Of a DNA stretch of 64,000 nucleotides, positions 50,975 through 59,612 are shown in pieces (within the stretch, counting starts at the first letter, position 1; the number at the start of each line of letters is the position of its first letter). The stretch is from positions 1 through 64,000 of the forward strand of contig JADJYY010000001.1 in the NCBI GenBank assembly GCA_016719465.1, given 5' to 3'. The notes beneath the pieces were generated by a model. That model saw only the letters and a program-made list of their open reading frames with translations. It made no database searches and had not been told where the DNA came from. Origin of the DNA: Hydrogenophilales bacterium. GTDB lineage: Bacteria > Pseudomonadota > Gammaproteobacteria > Burkholderiales > Thiobacillaceae. The translations under genes and the position numbers were made by a program.

Positions 50975-52342
50975 TCACGCCGCCTGCTCCCGCAGAATGC
51001 CTTTGGCCACGCGGAATTGCTGGACCAGGGGAATGTGGGAAGGGCACACATAGGTGCAGCAGCCGCATTCGAAGCAGTCGCCCAGGTGGTAGTGCTCGCC
51101 CATGGCGTCGTATTCCCGCTGGGCGGCCAGCATGCCCAGCATGGAAGGGTTGAGGCCCATGGGGCAGACCTTCACGCACTCGCCGCATTTGATGCAGGGA
51201 TAGGACTTGCTGGCGGCGGTTCGCTCGATCTGGCGCTGGTCGAACACCAGGATGCCGGATACGCCCTTGGTGACGGGCACGTCCAGGGAAGCCACGGCCT
51301 GGCCCATCATGGGGCCGCCCAGGATGATCGATCGCTCGCTGACATCCGGCGCGCCGGCCCATTCCAGCACGGTGCGCATGGGGGTGCCGATGGGCACCCA
51401 GTAGTCGCCCGGCTTCTTGATGCCGGGGCCGGTGACGGTGACCACCCGTTCGGTCAGGCCCTGGCCGGCGGGCAGCAACTGGCCCAGCTGGATCAGGGTA
51501 CCCACGTTGTTGACCACCACGCCCACGTGCATGGGCAGCTTGCCGGGCGGCACCTCCACATCCAGCAGGGACTTGATCAGCATCTTCTCGGCGCCCTGGG
51601 GATACTTGGTGGGCACCACCTGGAGCGTGATGCGGCCGTCGGCGGGCAGGCAGCGGCGGATGGCCTCGACCGCGTCCAGCTTGTTGTCCTCGACGCCGAT
51701 GATGGCCCGCTCGGCGCCGATGGCGCGCATGGCCAGGCGGGCGCCGGTCATCAGGTCGTCGGGATGCTCGCGCATGAGCTTGTGGTCGCAGGTGAGATAG
51801 GGCTCGCACTCGCAACCGTTGACGATGAGGGTGTGGATCTTGTGTTCCGCCGGCACGGAAAGCTTGGCGTGGCTGGGGAAGGTGGCGCCGCCCAGGCCCA
51901 CCATGCCGGTGTCCTGGATGGCCTGGATCAGTTCCTTGGGCGATAGGGCGTCCAGATCGCGGGGCTCGGACCAGCGGATTTCCTGGGTGGAGGCTTCGTA
52001 AACCCGCAGCACGATGCATTCCACCATGGGGCCGCGGGCGCTGGGCTTCAGCTCGATGGCCTCGACGACGCCATCGGCCGGCGCGTGAATGGGCACCGAC
52101 AGGAAGCCTTCGGCCCTGGCGATGGGTTGTCCCCGGATGACCTCCTGGCCGGCCCGAACGAGGGGCACCGCCGGCTTACCAATGTGCTGCGCGAGGGGGA
52201 GGATCATGCGCGAGGCAAACGGCATCCGACGAATCGGACTGCCGGCAGTGCTCTTGTGCGCGTCGGGATGGACCCCACGCGCGAATGTGTGGCGGCTGAA
52301 AAGCGGGAAACGGGAAACGGGAAACGGGAAACGCAAAGTCAC
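50975..52342 (-). CDS. rnfC: Rnf complex NADH/ferredoxin-interacting subunit RnfC
   Basis: 455 aa. N-terminal motif FARGVHPDAHK corresponds to the F-GGVHP-K opening of RnfC; NAD/FMN-binding stretch GLGGATFPSHAKLSVP; C-terminal two [4Fe-4S] motifs CIKCGECVKVCPMG and CFECGCCTYVCPSH. The only in-frame ATG (52342) lies in a heptad repeat, so residues 3-16 (LRFPFPVSRFPLFS) are repeat-encoded. Cytoplasmic subunit that exchanges electrons with NAD(H). Confidence 0.94.
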   Translation of the reverse strand: MTLRFPFPVSRFPLFSRHTFARGVHPDAHKSTAGSPIRRMPFASRMILPLAQHIGKPAVPLVRAGQEVIRGQPIARAEGFLSVPIHAPADGVVEAIELKPSARGPMVECIVLRVYEASTQEIRWSEPRDLDALSPKELIQAIQDTGMVGLGGATFPSHAKLSVPAEHKIHTLIVNGCECEPYLTCDHKLMREHPDDLMTGARLAMRAIGAERAIIGVEDNKLDAVEAIRRCLPADGRITLQVVPTKYPQGAEKMLIKSLLDVEVPPGKLPMHVGVVVNNVGTLIQLGQLLPAGQGLTERVVTVTGPGIKKPGDYWVPIGTPMRTVLEWAGAPDVSERSIILGGPMMGQAVASLDVPVTKGVSGILVFDQRQIERTAASKSYPCIKCGECVKVCPMGLNPSMLGMLAAQREYDAMGEHYHLGDCFECGCCTYVCPSHIPLVQQFRVAKGILREQAA

Positions 52343-52431
52343 CCCCTCGTCCGCATGGCCGAGAAATGGCAGTGGGCCAGCGGGTTACACCGCCGACGCC
52401 ACGTTTCCCATTTCCCGTTTCCCATTTCCCG
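52304..52431. repeat. Heptad-repeat arrays between PFOR and rnfC genes
   Basis: Left arm at 52304-52340 has four GGGAAAC units in a row; right arm at 52402-52431 has units GTTTCCC, ATTTCCC, GTTTCCC, ATTTCCC. Arms are complementary and separated by about 60 bp. The left arm codes for the N-terminus of RnfC; the right arm ends 9 bp before the PFOR stop. Confidence 0.85.
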
Positions 52432-52439
52432 AATCCCGC

Positions 52440-55400
52440 TCAGTTGTACTTCGCCGCCCGGGCGATGAGTTTGTCGAGGCCGGGCTCGTTCATGTTCCAG
52501 GGGGTGCCGGGGTGCAGGCAGCCGGCGGTGCACTTCTCGGCGGCCTTGACCAGGTCGGCGTACTTGGTGCCCTGGGGATTGATGACGTAGGCCTTCTTGT
52601 CATCGTTGTAGGCGAAGGTCTTGGGCGCGAGCTTGGTGCACTCGTCGCAGGCGGTGCATTCCGGCGTGTCGATGTAGACCGGCTCGTAACCATCCGGACC
52701 CGGGGCCGGCGCGGCGGAAACCGGCGCGGCGCCGGCCGGCGTGGCGACCGGGATGCCGGCGCCGAAGTTGGCCAGGCTGGCGCTGATCTTGCCCAGCAGC
52801 TCGGCGCGGGCCTTCTCGGCGATGGCTTCCACGTCCACCTCGGCCTTGTTCAGGCCGGCCACGTCCTTCAGTTGTTGCCAGAAGTGCTGACGCTCCTCGC
52901 AGGAGTTCACCAGTTCCTGGGACACGATCACCCGCATCAGGCGCTGCTTCCGGTCCACCGCCCAGATGTAGGGGAACTTGCCTTCCCGGTCATCGGTGGA
53001 CAGCTTGAGGAATTCGGCCAACTGGACCATGTCGTCGTTCCAGGTCTCCGGCGGCGCCTTGCGGAACTGCTTGGCGAAGCGGCCTTCGGTCAGGGCGAAA
53101 TCGGCGAAGGTCATGGGCAGTTCCATCTTCCGCTCATTACCGTCCTCGTCCTTGTAGGCCAGGCTGTAGCTGGGCCACTCGGCGTCCATGTCCGGGTTGC
53201 CCTCCAGGCTGACGCACTCGCTGAAGGTGACGCCCAGGTCCGGGTTGTAGCGGAACAGGGGATAGGCGCGGGATTCCACGGCGAGCCTGGACTGTTCCAC
53301 GGAGCGGTCATCACCCACGCCATGTTCCGGCGGGCAGACGGCGTAGATGTTGAACAGGGCCGGCCGGCGGCTGTTGATGCCGTCGATGTAGCTCTCGATC
53401 AGGTGGGTCGGGCTGGAAATGGCGCTCTGGGCGACGAAGGCCGAGCGGTGCGCCATGCCGATGACGCTGATTTCCTTGCGGATTTCCTTCTTGCCGTGGC
53501 TCTTCTTGCCGTAGGGCGACATGTCCGCCACCTGGCTGATGAAGCCGGAGGTGCAGGCCTGGCCGCCGGTGTTGGAATATACCTGGGTGTCCACCACCAG
53601 GATCTTCACCGGCATGCCGGTCATGAGGGCGCGCGACAGGTTCTGGAAGCCGATGTCGTACATGGCGCCGTCGCCGCCCACGGCCACCACCGGCGGACAC
53701 AGGTGCCATTCCTCCTCGGAGAATTTCTCCCAGTTGAAATAGGTGAAGAAGGCGTCGTGCTCGGCCGGGTTGTAGCCGCCGGCATTGCCGTTCAAACCCA
53801 GCTCGATTTCCGCCATGCGCACGGCCTTGAAGCCGTCCGCCATCTTGGCCATGTGGCCTTCGAACAGGCCCATGGCCACGGAGGGCGAATCCTGGAACAG
53901 GTGGGAGGTCCAGGGGAACGGGTACGGGTTGTAGGGGAAGGTGGAACCCCACACCGAGGTGCAGCCGGTGGAGTTGACGATGCCCATCTCGGCGCGGCCG
54001 CGCTTGGTCGGGCCTTCCACGTAACGCCACTTGAGGTCCTTCAACTTCTCCAGCAGCTGGGTCACCCAGCGCAGCCATTGCGGATCGATGGGCTGGGCGG
54101 CGCTGGAGGCCTGGAGGCTTTCCGACAGGTTGGCCAGGGTCAGGTCGCCGCCCTTGTGGTCGGCCACGGCCCGCATCACGGCGCGGGTGTCGCTGAGGTT
54201 CACGCTCTCGGTGAGGCGCATGCGCAGGTGCTTTTCCAGCCCGGTGATCAGTTCGTCGATCTTCTTGACGTGGGCTTCGACCCGGGGCTGGATCAGGGCG
54301 GTCACCGTGCCGGTGAACATGTGGATGGCGGTCTTCTCGCCGCACCCCAGGCAGGCGCCGTCGCCGCAAGCCATGGAGTTGTAGTTGTGCTTGTCCAGCA
54401 GGAGGGTTTCCAGGGCGCCGATCTTCTCGTCCAGGTTGTCGATGCGGCTGTATTCCTTGGGCGTGCTGGGCAGGTCGAGCCAGAATTTCCAGTCGCGGCG
54501 CAATCCGGCGATGCTGTCGTCGGTCTGGGTGACCATCTTCAGGGCATCGTCCTCGCAGACGTCCACGCACAGGGCGCAGCCCTTGCAGGTGTAGGGGTTG
54601 ACGGTGATGGAAAACAGGCCGCCGGCGCCCTTGGCCTTCTTCTCCTTCAGGTTCCAGTAGGGCTTGGTGGTGGCGAACTTGAACTCGCCGATTTCCTTTT
54701 CCAGGAGATGGTATTCCTCCTCCATGGCCGCGTTGCCCTGGTTCGGGTCCTCGTGCATGGCGTCCTCGATGGCCCGGTGCAGCAGCGCGCGCACGTCGAG
54801 GCCATCCTTTTCCAGCACGCCGCGCAGCTTCTTCTCGATGACGCGGGAGCCCTTGCGCAGGAAGCGGGTGGGGCGGCCGCCCATCTCGATGTTGCCGATG
54901 GCGGTGTTGAGCACGTCACCCACGGTGGAGACCAGGCCGGGAATGGCGGAGTCCGGGCACTGGGTGTAGCAGTTGCCGCAGGCGGTGCAGTTCTCCGCCA
55001 TCCAGACCGGATGCTCGAAGCGGATCGCGGTCATGTCCCGGTACACGCCGGTGACGGCGGGGATCATGGCCATGCCCATGAAGGGATCGGCCAGGTTGTC
55101 GGAGCCCTTGCCGGACAGGTAGAAGTTGCCGGTCTGTTCCCAGAAACGATGGGTATCGGCCACGCCGCCATCCCCCTCCGGGATGCGCTTGAGCATGATG
55201 GGCAGGTCCGGTGTGGCCTTGTAGCCGACGGCCTGGCGCGCGCCCACCTTCTTCACCTCGGCGGGGATCTCGTGGATCTCGGTGTAGCCGCGCTTCACCA
55301 CGCGCAGGTTGTCTTCCACCACCCGCTTGCCCTTCTTGCCGAACTTGTCCTCGAGCTGGTTCTCGATGGCCTTGAACAGGTTCTCCTCGCTCAGGCCGGC

Positions 55401-57431
55401 CCGCTCCTTCACGTCGGAAGCATGGAAGAAGGCGCCCTGGAAGGCGTTGCCCTGCATGCGCAACTGCAGGTCCGGGTTGGAGGATTCCTCCCGGGCGATG
55501 GTGAAGGCGTCCAGGTAGAACACCTTGATGCCCTGGTCGACGATGTATTTCTGGATGTGCAGCGGGAAGGTGGCCCACAGGGCGGCCGCGTCCGGCAGAT
55601 TGCTCTGGATGATGAACACGCCGCCCTTCTTCATGCCGGCCACCGCGTTGGTGTGCAGGAAGACCTGGGGGTCGGGGGACAGCACCACGTCCACGTGGGT
55701 GTATTCGCAGTTGACGCGGATGGGTTCCGGCGCGGCGGACAGGAAGTAGGTGGTGGGCTGGCCCTTCTTCTCGGAGCCGTATTTCGGATTGGCCTTGATG
55801 TCCCAGCCCAGCAGCTCGAACAGGGTCATGGCCAGGTTCTTGCCGGTGGTCACCGCGCCCCAGCCGCCCACCGAGTGCATGCGCACGGCGATGGCGCCCT
55901 CGGGCAGCAGGTTGGGGTTCTCGCTGCCGCGCAGGGCCAGTTCCTTGATCCTGGGATAGGCGGCCAGGATTTCCTGCTGGTGGATTTCCTGCTTGGGATT
56001 GGCGGCCTTGTCGCGGATGAAGTCGATGGAGAGATAGAAGAATTTCTTGTGGGCGCCGGTCTTTTCGCCTTTGCCACCCTCGAGCATGTTCTCGATGGCG
56101 GCCACCAGGCCTTCCGGCTGCAGGTCGCGGGAACCCAGGCCATAGCAGCCGGAATACAGACGCGGCATGTCCTTGGCGGAGGCATAGCTGGCATAGCCGG
56201 GGTAAGGTTTCTCACCCTCCACGGAACCGTTCTCCAGACACTTGCTGACCGTGGCGCGCACCTCGCGCATCAGGGGCAGGTCTTCCGACAGGGGCTGGTC
56301 GGTGCGCTCCAGCACGGCCACGCCTTTCTTGCCTTTGAGCATCTTGCCCAGCAGGTCGCCGGGGAAAGGCCGGAACAGGGTCAGGTTGACCACCCCCACC
56401 TTCAGCTTGCGGGTGGCGCGCAGATAGTCGGCCACCGCCTCGGCCTGCACGCACATGGAACCCATGCCCAGGATCAGGTAGTCGGCGTCGTCGGTCTTGT
56501 AGCCATCGACCCGCTGGTAGCGCCGGCCGGTGAGCTGGTAGTACTCGTCCATGTTGCGGTCGAGCAGTTCCGGGATGTGGTCGAAGAAATAGGGGCGCTG
56601 GGCCGCCGTGGCCTGCATGTGGGCGTCCTGGTTGGCGACGGCGCCGGACACCACCGGGGAATCCACGTCCCAGATGGCCGGCACGCGGCGGCGCTTGGGA
56701 CCGTAGATGATTTCCTGGGCTGGCGTGGGGGTATCGATCAGGTCGTCCGGGCGGCCCAGGAATTCGGCCACCAGTTCCTTCTCCGGCACCAGCACCGGCT
56801 CGATCAGGTGGGTGGTGAGGAAGCCGTCCATGGCGACGATGGCCGGGGTCAGCGCCAGCTCGGCGGTCTTGCGGCCGATCAGGTTCAGGTCGGCGGCTTC
56901 CTGGGCGCTCTTGGCGAACACCTGGATGAAACCGGTATCGTCCACGCAGTGGTAGTCGTCGTGGCCGCAGTGCACGTTCAGGGTGGCCTTGGTGATGGCG
57001 CGGCAGCCCAGGTTGAGCACGTAGGGCAGGCGCTTGCCGACGGCGCCATAGAGGGATTCGTGCATGAACGCGGCGCCCTGGGCGGAGGTGAAGTTCACCG
57101 CCCGCAGGCCGGTCATGGCCATGCCGGCGGTGACGCCGGCGGCGGCGTGCTCGGATTCCGGCTCCAGGAAGATCAGGGGGCGGCCGGACATGTTCACGTG
57201 GCCGGCGGCGGCGGCCTCGGCCCAGTACTCGCCCATCTGGGTGGAGGGCGTGATGGGGTAGGCGCCGGCGGCGTCGGAGGCTTCCCGCTCCACCAGGATC
57301 ACGGCGGTGTTGCCGTCGATGGCGTCGCGCACGCCGGGATATTTCACGGCCTTGGCCTCGGCCTTGGTGGACGTGCCCGGCTCGATCAGGTGCATGTGGC
57401 CGAGGAGCTTGGAAATAGGGTTCTTGATCAT
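52440..57431 (-). CDS. Giant pyruvate:ferredoxin oxidoreductase with fused C-terminal ferredoxin domain
   Basis: 1663 aa, versus about 1170-1230 aa for ordinary single-chain PFOR/NifJ. Domain order: N-terminal pyrimidine-binding domain with AGAYPITPSTQMGEYW; domain II near 300-450; gamma domain near 510-700 with RMHSVGGWGAVTTGK; two [4Fe-4S] motifs CTACGNCYTQCP (about 814) and CKGCALCVDVCE (about 952) split by about 130 residues; proximal cluster/TPP start ACGDGACLGCGEKT (about 1029); TPP core VGGDGAMYDIGFQNLSRAL (about 1255) with NTGGQACTSG. Past about 1580 a single-cluster ferredoxin-like domain with CTACDECTKLAP and CTAGCLHPG. Catalyses pyruvate + CoA to acetyl-CoA + CO2 + reduced ferredoxin; other 2-oxoacids are possible. 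Confidence 0.92.
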   Translation of the reverse strand: MIKNPISKLLGHMHLIEPGTSTKAEAKAVKYPGVRDAIDGNTAVILVEREASDAAGAYPITPSTQMGEYWAEAAAAGHVNMSGRPLIFLEPESEHAAAGVTAGMAMTGLRAVNFTSAQGAAFMHESLYGAVGKRLPYVLNLGCRAITKATLNVHCGHDDYHCVDDTGFIQVFAKSAQEAADLNLIGRKTAELALTPAIVAMDGFLTTHLIEPVLVPEKELVAEFLGRPDDLIDTPTPAQEIIYGPKRRRVPAIWDVDSPVVSGAVANQDAHMQATAAQRPYFFDHIPELLDRNMDEYYQLTGRRYQRVDGYKTDDADYLILGMGSMCVQAEAVADYLRATRKLKVGVVNLTLFRPFPGDLLGKMLKGKKGVAVLERTDQPLSEDLPLMREVRATVSKCLENGSVEGEKPYPGYASYASAKDMPRLYSGCYGLGSRDLQPEGLVAAIENMLEGGKGEKTGAHKKFFYLSIDFIRDKAANPKQEIHQQEILAAYPRIKELALRGSENPNLLPEGAIAVRMHSVGGWGAVTTGKNLAMTLFELLGWDIKANPKYGSEKKGQPTTYFLSAAPEPIRVNCEYTHVDVVLSPDPQVFLHTNAVAGMKKGGVFIIQSNLPDAAALWATFPLHIQKYIVDQGIKVFYLDAFTIAREESSNPDLQLRMQGNAFQGAFFHASDVKERAGLSEENLFKAIENQLEDKFGKKGKRVVEDNLRVVKRGYTEIHEIPAEVKKVGARQAVGYKATPDLPIMLKRIPEGDGGVADTHRFWEQTGNFYLSGKGSDNLADPFMGMAMIPAVTGVYRDMTAIRFEHPVWMAENCTACGNCYTQCPDSAIPGLVSTVGDVLNTAIGNIEMGGRPTRFLRKGSRVIEKKLRGVLEKDGLDVRALLHRAIEDAMHEDPNQGNAAMEEEYHLLEKEIGEFKFATTKPYWNLKEKKAKGAGGLFSITVNPYTCKGCALCVDVCEDDALKMVTQTDDSIAGLRRDWKFWLDLPSTPKEYSRIDNLDEKIGALETLLLDKHNYNSMACGDGACLGCGEKTAIHMFTGTVTALIQPRVEAHVKKIDELITGLEKHLRMRLTESVNLSDTRAVMRAVADHKGGDLTLANLSESLQASSAAQPIDPQWLRWVTQLLEKLKDLKWRYVEGPTKRGRAEMGIVNSTGCTSVWGSTFPYNPYPFPWTSHLFQDSPSVAMGLFEGHMAKMADGFKAVRMAEIELGLNGNAGGYNPAEHDAFFTYFNWEKFSEEEWHLCPPVVAVGGDGAMYDIGFQNLSRALMTGMPVKILVVDTQVYSNTGGQACTSGFISQVADMSPYGKKSHGKKEIRKEISVIGMAHRSAFVAQSAISSPTHLIESYIDGINSRRPALFNIYAVCPPEHGVGDDRSVEQSRLAVESRAYPLFRYNPDLGVTFSECVSLEGNPDMDAEWPSYSLAYKDEDGNERKMELPMTFADFALTEGRFAKQFRKAPPETWNDDMVQLAEFLKLSTDDREGKFPYIWAVDRKQRLMRVIVSQELVNSCEERQHFWQQLKDVAGLNKAEVDVEAIAEKARAELLGKISASLANFGAGIPVATPAGAAPVSAAPAPGPDGYEPVYIDTPECTACDECTKLAPKTFAYNDDKKAYVINPQGTKYADLVKAAEKCTAGCLHPGTPWNMNEPGLDKLIARAAKYN

Positions 57432-57444
57432 GGTGGAAGGCCTC

Positions 57445-58338
57445 TCAAACTACGTTCGCGCGCACAGGCAGCGCTTCTATGCGGATGATCTTCTTGGCTT
57501 CGCGCCCTCGCAACGCCTGGCCGTCGTCCAGCCAGACGATGGCCCCGGTGGGGCAGCGCTCGATCGCCACGGGAGACGCCAAGGGGTTCTTGGCGTAATC
57601 GATCACCGCGAGGTTGTTGTCCAGGCGGATCAGTCCGGGGGCGGCATCCATGACGCATTTGCCGCAGGCGGTACAGGCCACCTGGCATTGCGCCTCGGAA
57701 ACATCGCCGTCCGCCCGGCTCTTGCAGGCCACCCAGAGCTTGTGGCTCACGGGCTGCAAGGAAAACAGGTCTTTCGGGCACACGTCCACGCAATCGCCGC
57801 AGGCGGTGCACTTGTCGGCATCCACGACGGGAAGGCCGAATTGATTCATGGTGATGGCGTCGAAGTCGCACACCACCTCGCAGTCGCCCAGTCCCAGGCA
57901 ACCCCAGGCGCAGGCCTTGCCGCCGCCGGACACCGTCGCGGCCGCGCGGCAGGTGCCCAGGCCCTTGTAGTTGGCGCGCACGTAGGCCACATGGCTGCCG
58001 CCGGCGCAGGCCAGGCGCGCCACCTGCTTTTCCACCTCGCCCATGGATACGCCCAGGAAACTGGCGATGTAGGCGTTCATTTCCGGCGCGTTGACGGTGC
58101 ACTTGGCGGGAATGATGTCGCCGGCCACCACCTGCTCGGCGAAATTGCGGCAGCCGGCGGTGCCGCAGGCGCCGCAGTTGGACTTGGGCAGCATTTCCTC
58201 GACCTCGGCGATGCGAGGATCCTCGTAGACATGGAGACGCTTGTTGGCCACCGCCAGCAGCCAGGCCAACAGGGTGCCCAGGGCCGCCATGAAGGCCCCC
58301 GCCACCACGATGCTGGACATCATCTCCATCTCGAACAC
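57445..58338 (-). CDS. rnfB: Rnf complex iron-sulfur subunit RnfB, long form, first gene of the locus
   Basis: 297 aa. Membrane helix at residues 8-30, then the 4Fe-4S domain SNCGACGTAGCRNFAEQV (Cys55, 58, 63, 80), the long-form block CRAAATVSGGGKACAWGCLGLGDCEVVC (positions 57955-57870; Cys130, 143, 147, 153, 157) and a ferredoxin motif CTACGDCVDVCP (177-187). The following motif is CTACGKCVMDAAP (222, 225, 228) with no fourth Cys, and the last CxxCxxC of clostridial RnfB is gone (only ERCPTGA, Cys262). Accepts electrons from ferredoxin. 13 bp before the PFOR start. Confidence 0.93.
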   Translation of the reverse strand: MFEMEMMSSIVVAGAFMAALGTLLAWLLAVANKRLHVYEDPRIAEVEEMLPKSNCGACGTAGCRNFAEQVVAGDIIPAKCTVNAPEMNAYIASFLGVSMGEVEKQVARLACAGGSHVAYVRANYKGLGTCRAAATVSGGGKACAWGCLGLGDCEVVCDFDAITMNQFGLPVVDADKCTACGDCVDVCPKDLFSLQPVSHKLWVACKSRADGDVSEAQCQVACTACGKCVMDAAPGLIRLDNNLAVIDYAKNPLASPVAIERCPTGAIVWLDDGQALRGREAKKIIRIEALPVRANVV

Positions 58339-58357
58339 CTTTCTCGAATGCGTTATT

Positions 58358-58389
58358 CAACAATTAAGACCGTCAAGTCGAAATTGTTG
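58358..58389. promoter_or_regulatory. Inverted repeat upstream of rnfB, candidate operator
   Basis: CAACAATT and AATTGTTG form a perfect 8-bp inverted repeat with 16-bp spacing, only 20 bp upstream of the rnfB start. It could be a regulator site or a leader hairpin. The surrounding 191 bp is the divergent promoter region of the rnf locus and the LysR gene. Confidence 0.5.
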
Positions 58390-58425
58390 CAGTGCACAGT
58401 GTAAAAGTTTCATTCCCTCGACGGA

Positions 58426-58451
58426 CCAATAATTTCAATCTTGGATATTGG
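58426..58451. promoter_or_regulatory. Second inverted repeat, LysR-type site candidate
   Basis: CCAATA and TATTGG are exact complements separated by 14 bp, in an AT-rich stretch 80-105 bp upstream of the LysR gene. Its dyad size and position between divergent genes fit a LysR-type regulatory box, though the classic T-N11-A spacing is not exact. Confidence 0.4.
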
Positions 58452-58529
58452 CTGATTTAATGATGCGGCGCACAATACCCTAAAAATTCCGCCTCTTGAA
58501 TCGCCCGCCGCTATTTATAGGAGACTTCC

Positions 58530-59459
58530 ATGCCATCCGATGCGCCGCTTTATTACAAGAACAACCGGCTCAAGCAACTGCGGGCGTTCTACCAGGTGGT
58601 TCGCTGCGGCAGCATCTCCAAGGCGGCGGACAAGCTGTTCCTGTCCCAGCCCTCGGTTTCCCTGCAGATCCAGGCCCTGGAGCGGGAACTCGCCGTGGTG
58701 CTGTTCGAGCGGCGCGGCCCCCATCTCAAGCTGACCCCCGAGGGTGAAGTCCTGTTCCAGCTTTCCGAGCCCCTGGTGGACGGCATCGACAAGTTGCAGG
58801 AAAGCTTCGCCGCCCACTTCGGCAAGCTGGAGTCGGGGGAACTCAAGATCGGCGCCGGGGAATCCACCATTCTCTACATCCTGCCGGAACCGGTGCGCCA
58901 GTTCGTGACGTCCTACCCCAGGGTGCAACTCAAGATGCACAACGTCACCGGCAGGGACGGCCTGAAGATGCTGCGTTCCGACGAGATCGACTTCGCCGTG
59001 GGCTCCATGCTGGAGGTGCCGGAGGACATCGAATACAAGCCGGTGGTGAACTACGACCCCATGCTGATCACGCCCCTGGGCCATCCCCTGGCGGAGAAAT
59101 CCGCCAAAGGCGAGGAAATCACCCTGGAGGACGTGAGCCAGTATGGCCTCATCCTGCCCCCCAGCCATCTGTCCACCTGGCGCATCGTCAAATATGTATT
59201 CCAGCAGAACAACCTGACCTTCACCGTCACCCTGGAAGCCGGCGGCTGGGAAGTCATCAAGAAATACGTCAGCCTGGGCATGGGGATTTCCATCGTCACC
59301 GACATCTGCCTTGAAGGCAACGAAGCCCTGGTGCGCATTCCCCTGACCAAGTACTTCCCCCAGCGCAGCTACGGCCTGGTCCTGCGCAAGGGACGCTTCC
59401 TCTCGCCCCAGGCGCGACGGTTCATGGAGATCATGGAAGGCGTGCACGCGGCGGGATGA
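58530..59459 (+). CDS. LysR-type regulator divergent from the rnf/PFOR locus
   Basis: 309 aa. N-terminal winged helix with LKQLRAFYQVVRCGSISKAADKLFLSQPSVSLQIQALE, then a substrate-binding domain (GELKIGAGESTILYILPEPVRQF, GGWEVIKKYVSLGMGISIVTD) of the CysB/Cbl-like group. A GGAG site precedes the ATG. LysR proteins usually regulate the divergent operon and themselves, so control of the rnf-PFOR genes is likely. The effector is unknown; CysB relatives sense sulfur compounds. Confidence 0.9.
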   Translation: MPSDAPLYYKNNRLKQLRAFYQVVRCGSISKAADKLFLSQPSVSLQIQALERELAVVLFERRGPHLKLTPEGEVLFQLSEPLVDGIDKLQESFAAHFGKLESGELKIGAGESTILYILPEPVRQFVTSYPRVQLKMHNVTGRDGLKMLRSDEIDFAVGSMLEVPEDIEYKPVVNYDPMLITPLGHPLAEKSAKGEEITLEDVSQYGLILPPSHLSTWRIVKYVFQQNNLTFTVTLEAGGWEVIKKYVSLGMGISIVTDICLEGNEALVRIPLTKYFPQRSYGLVLRKGRFLSPQARRFMEIMEGVHAAG

Positions 59460-59612
59460 GCGCGGAGGCGGGCCTGAGATCGCGATGAGCTGTCCCCGTT
59501 GCGGCTTGTGCGCGGCTTGTTGGCGCGGGGCATGATCCCTACCGAAATAGGCGGTTAAGCCTGGTTTAAGCCGCGGGCGGCAGGATGGGGCCTTTCCCGC
59601 CTCGCATCCGCC

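Noticed and set aside
52089..57488. A continuous plus-strand frame of about 1799 codons opposite the PFOR gene
   Set aside because: It is the antisense of a well-recognised enzyme in a high-GC gene, where stop codons are rare in that frame. Its product is rich in His, Gly, Val and Gln with no domain.
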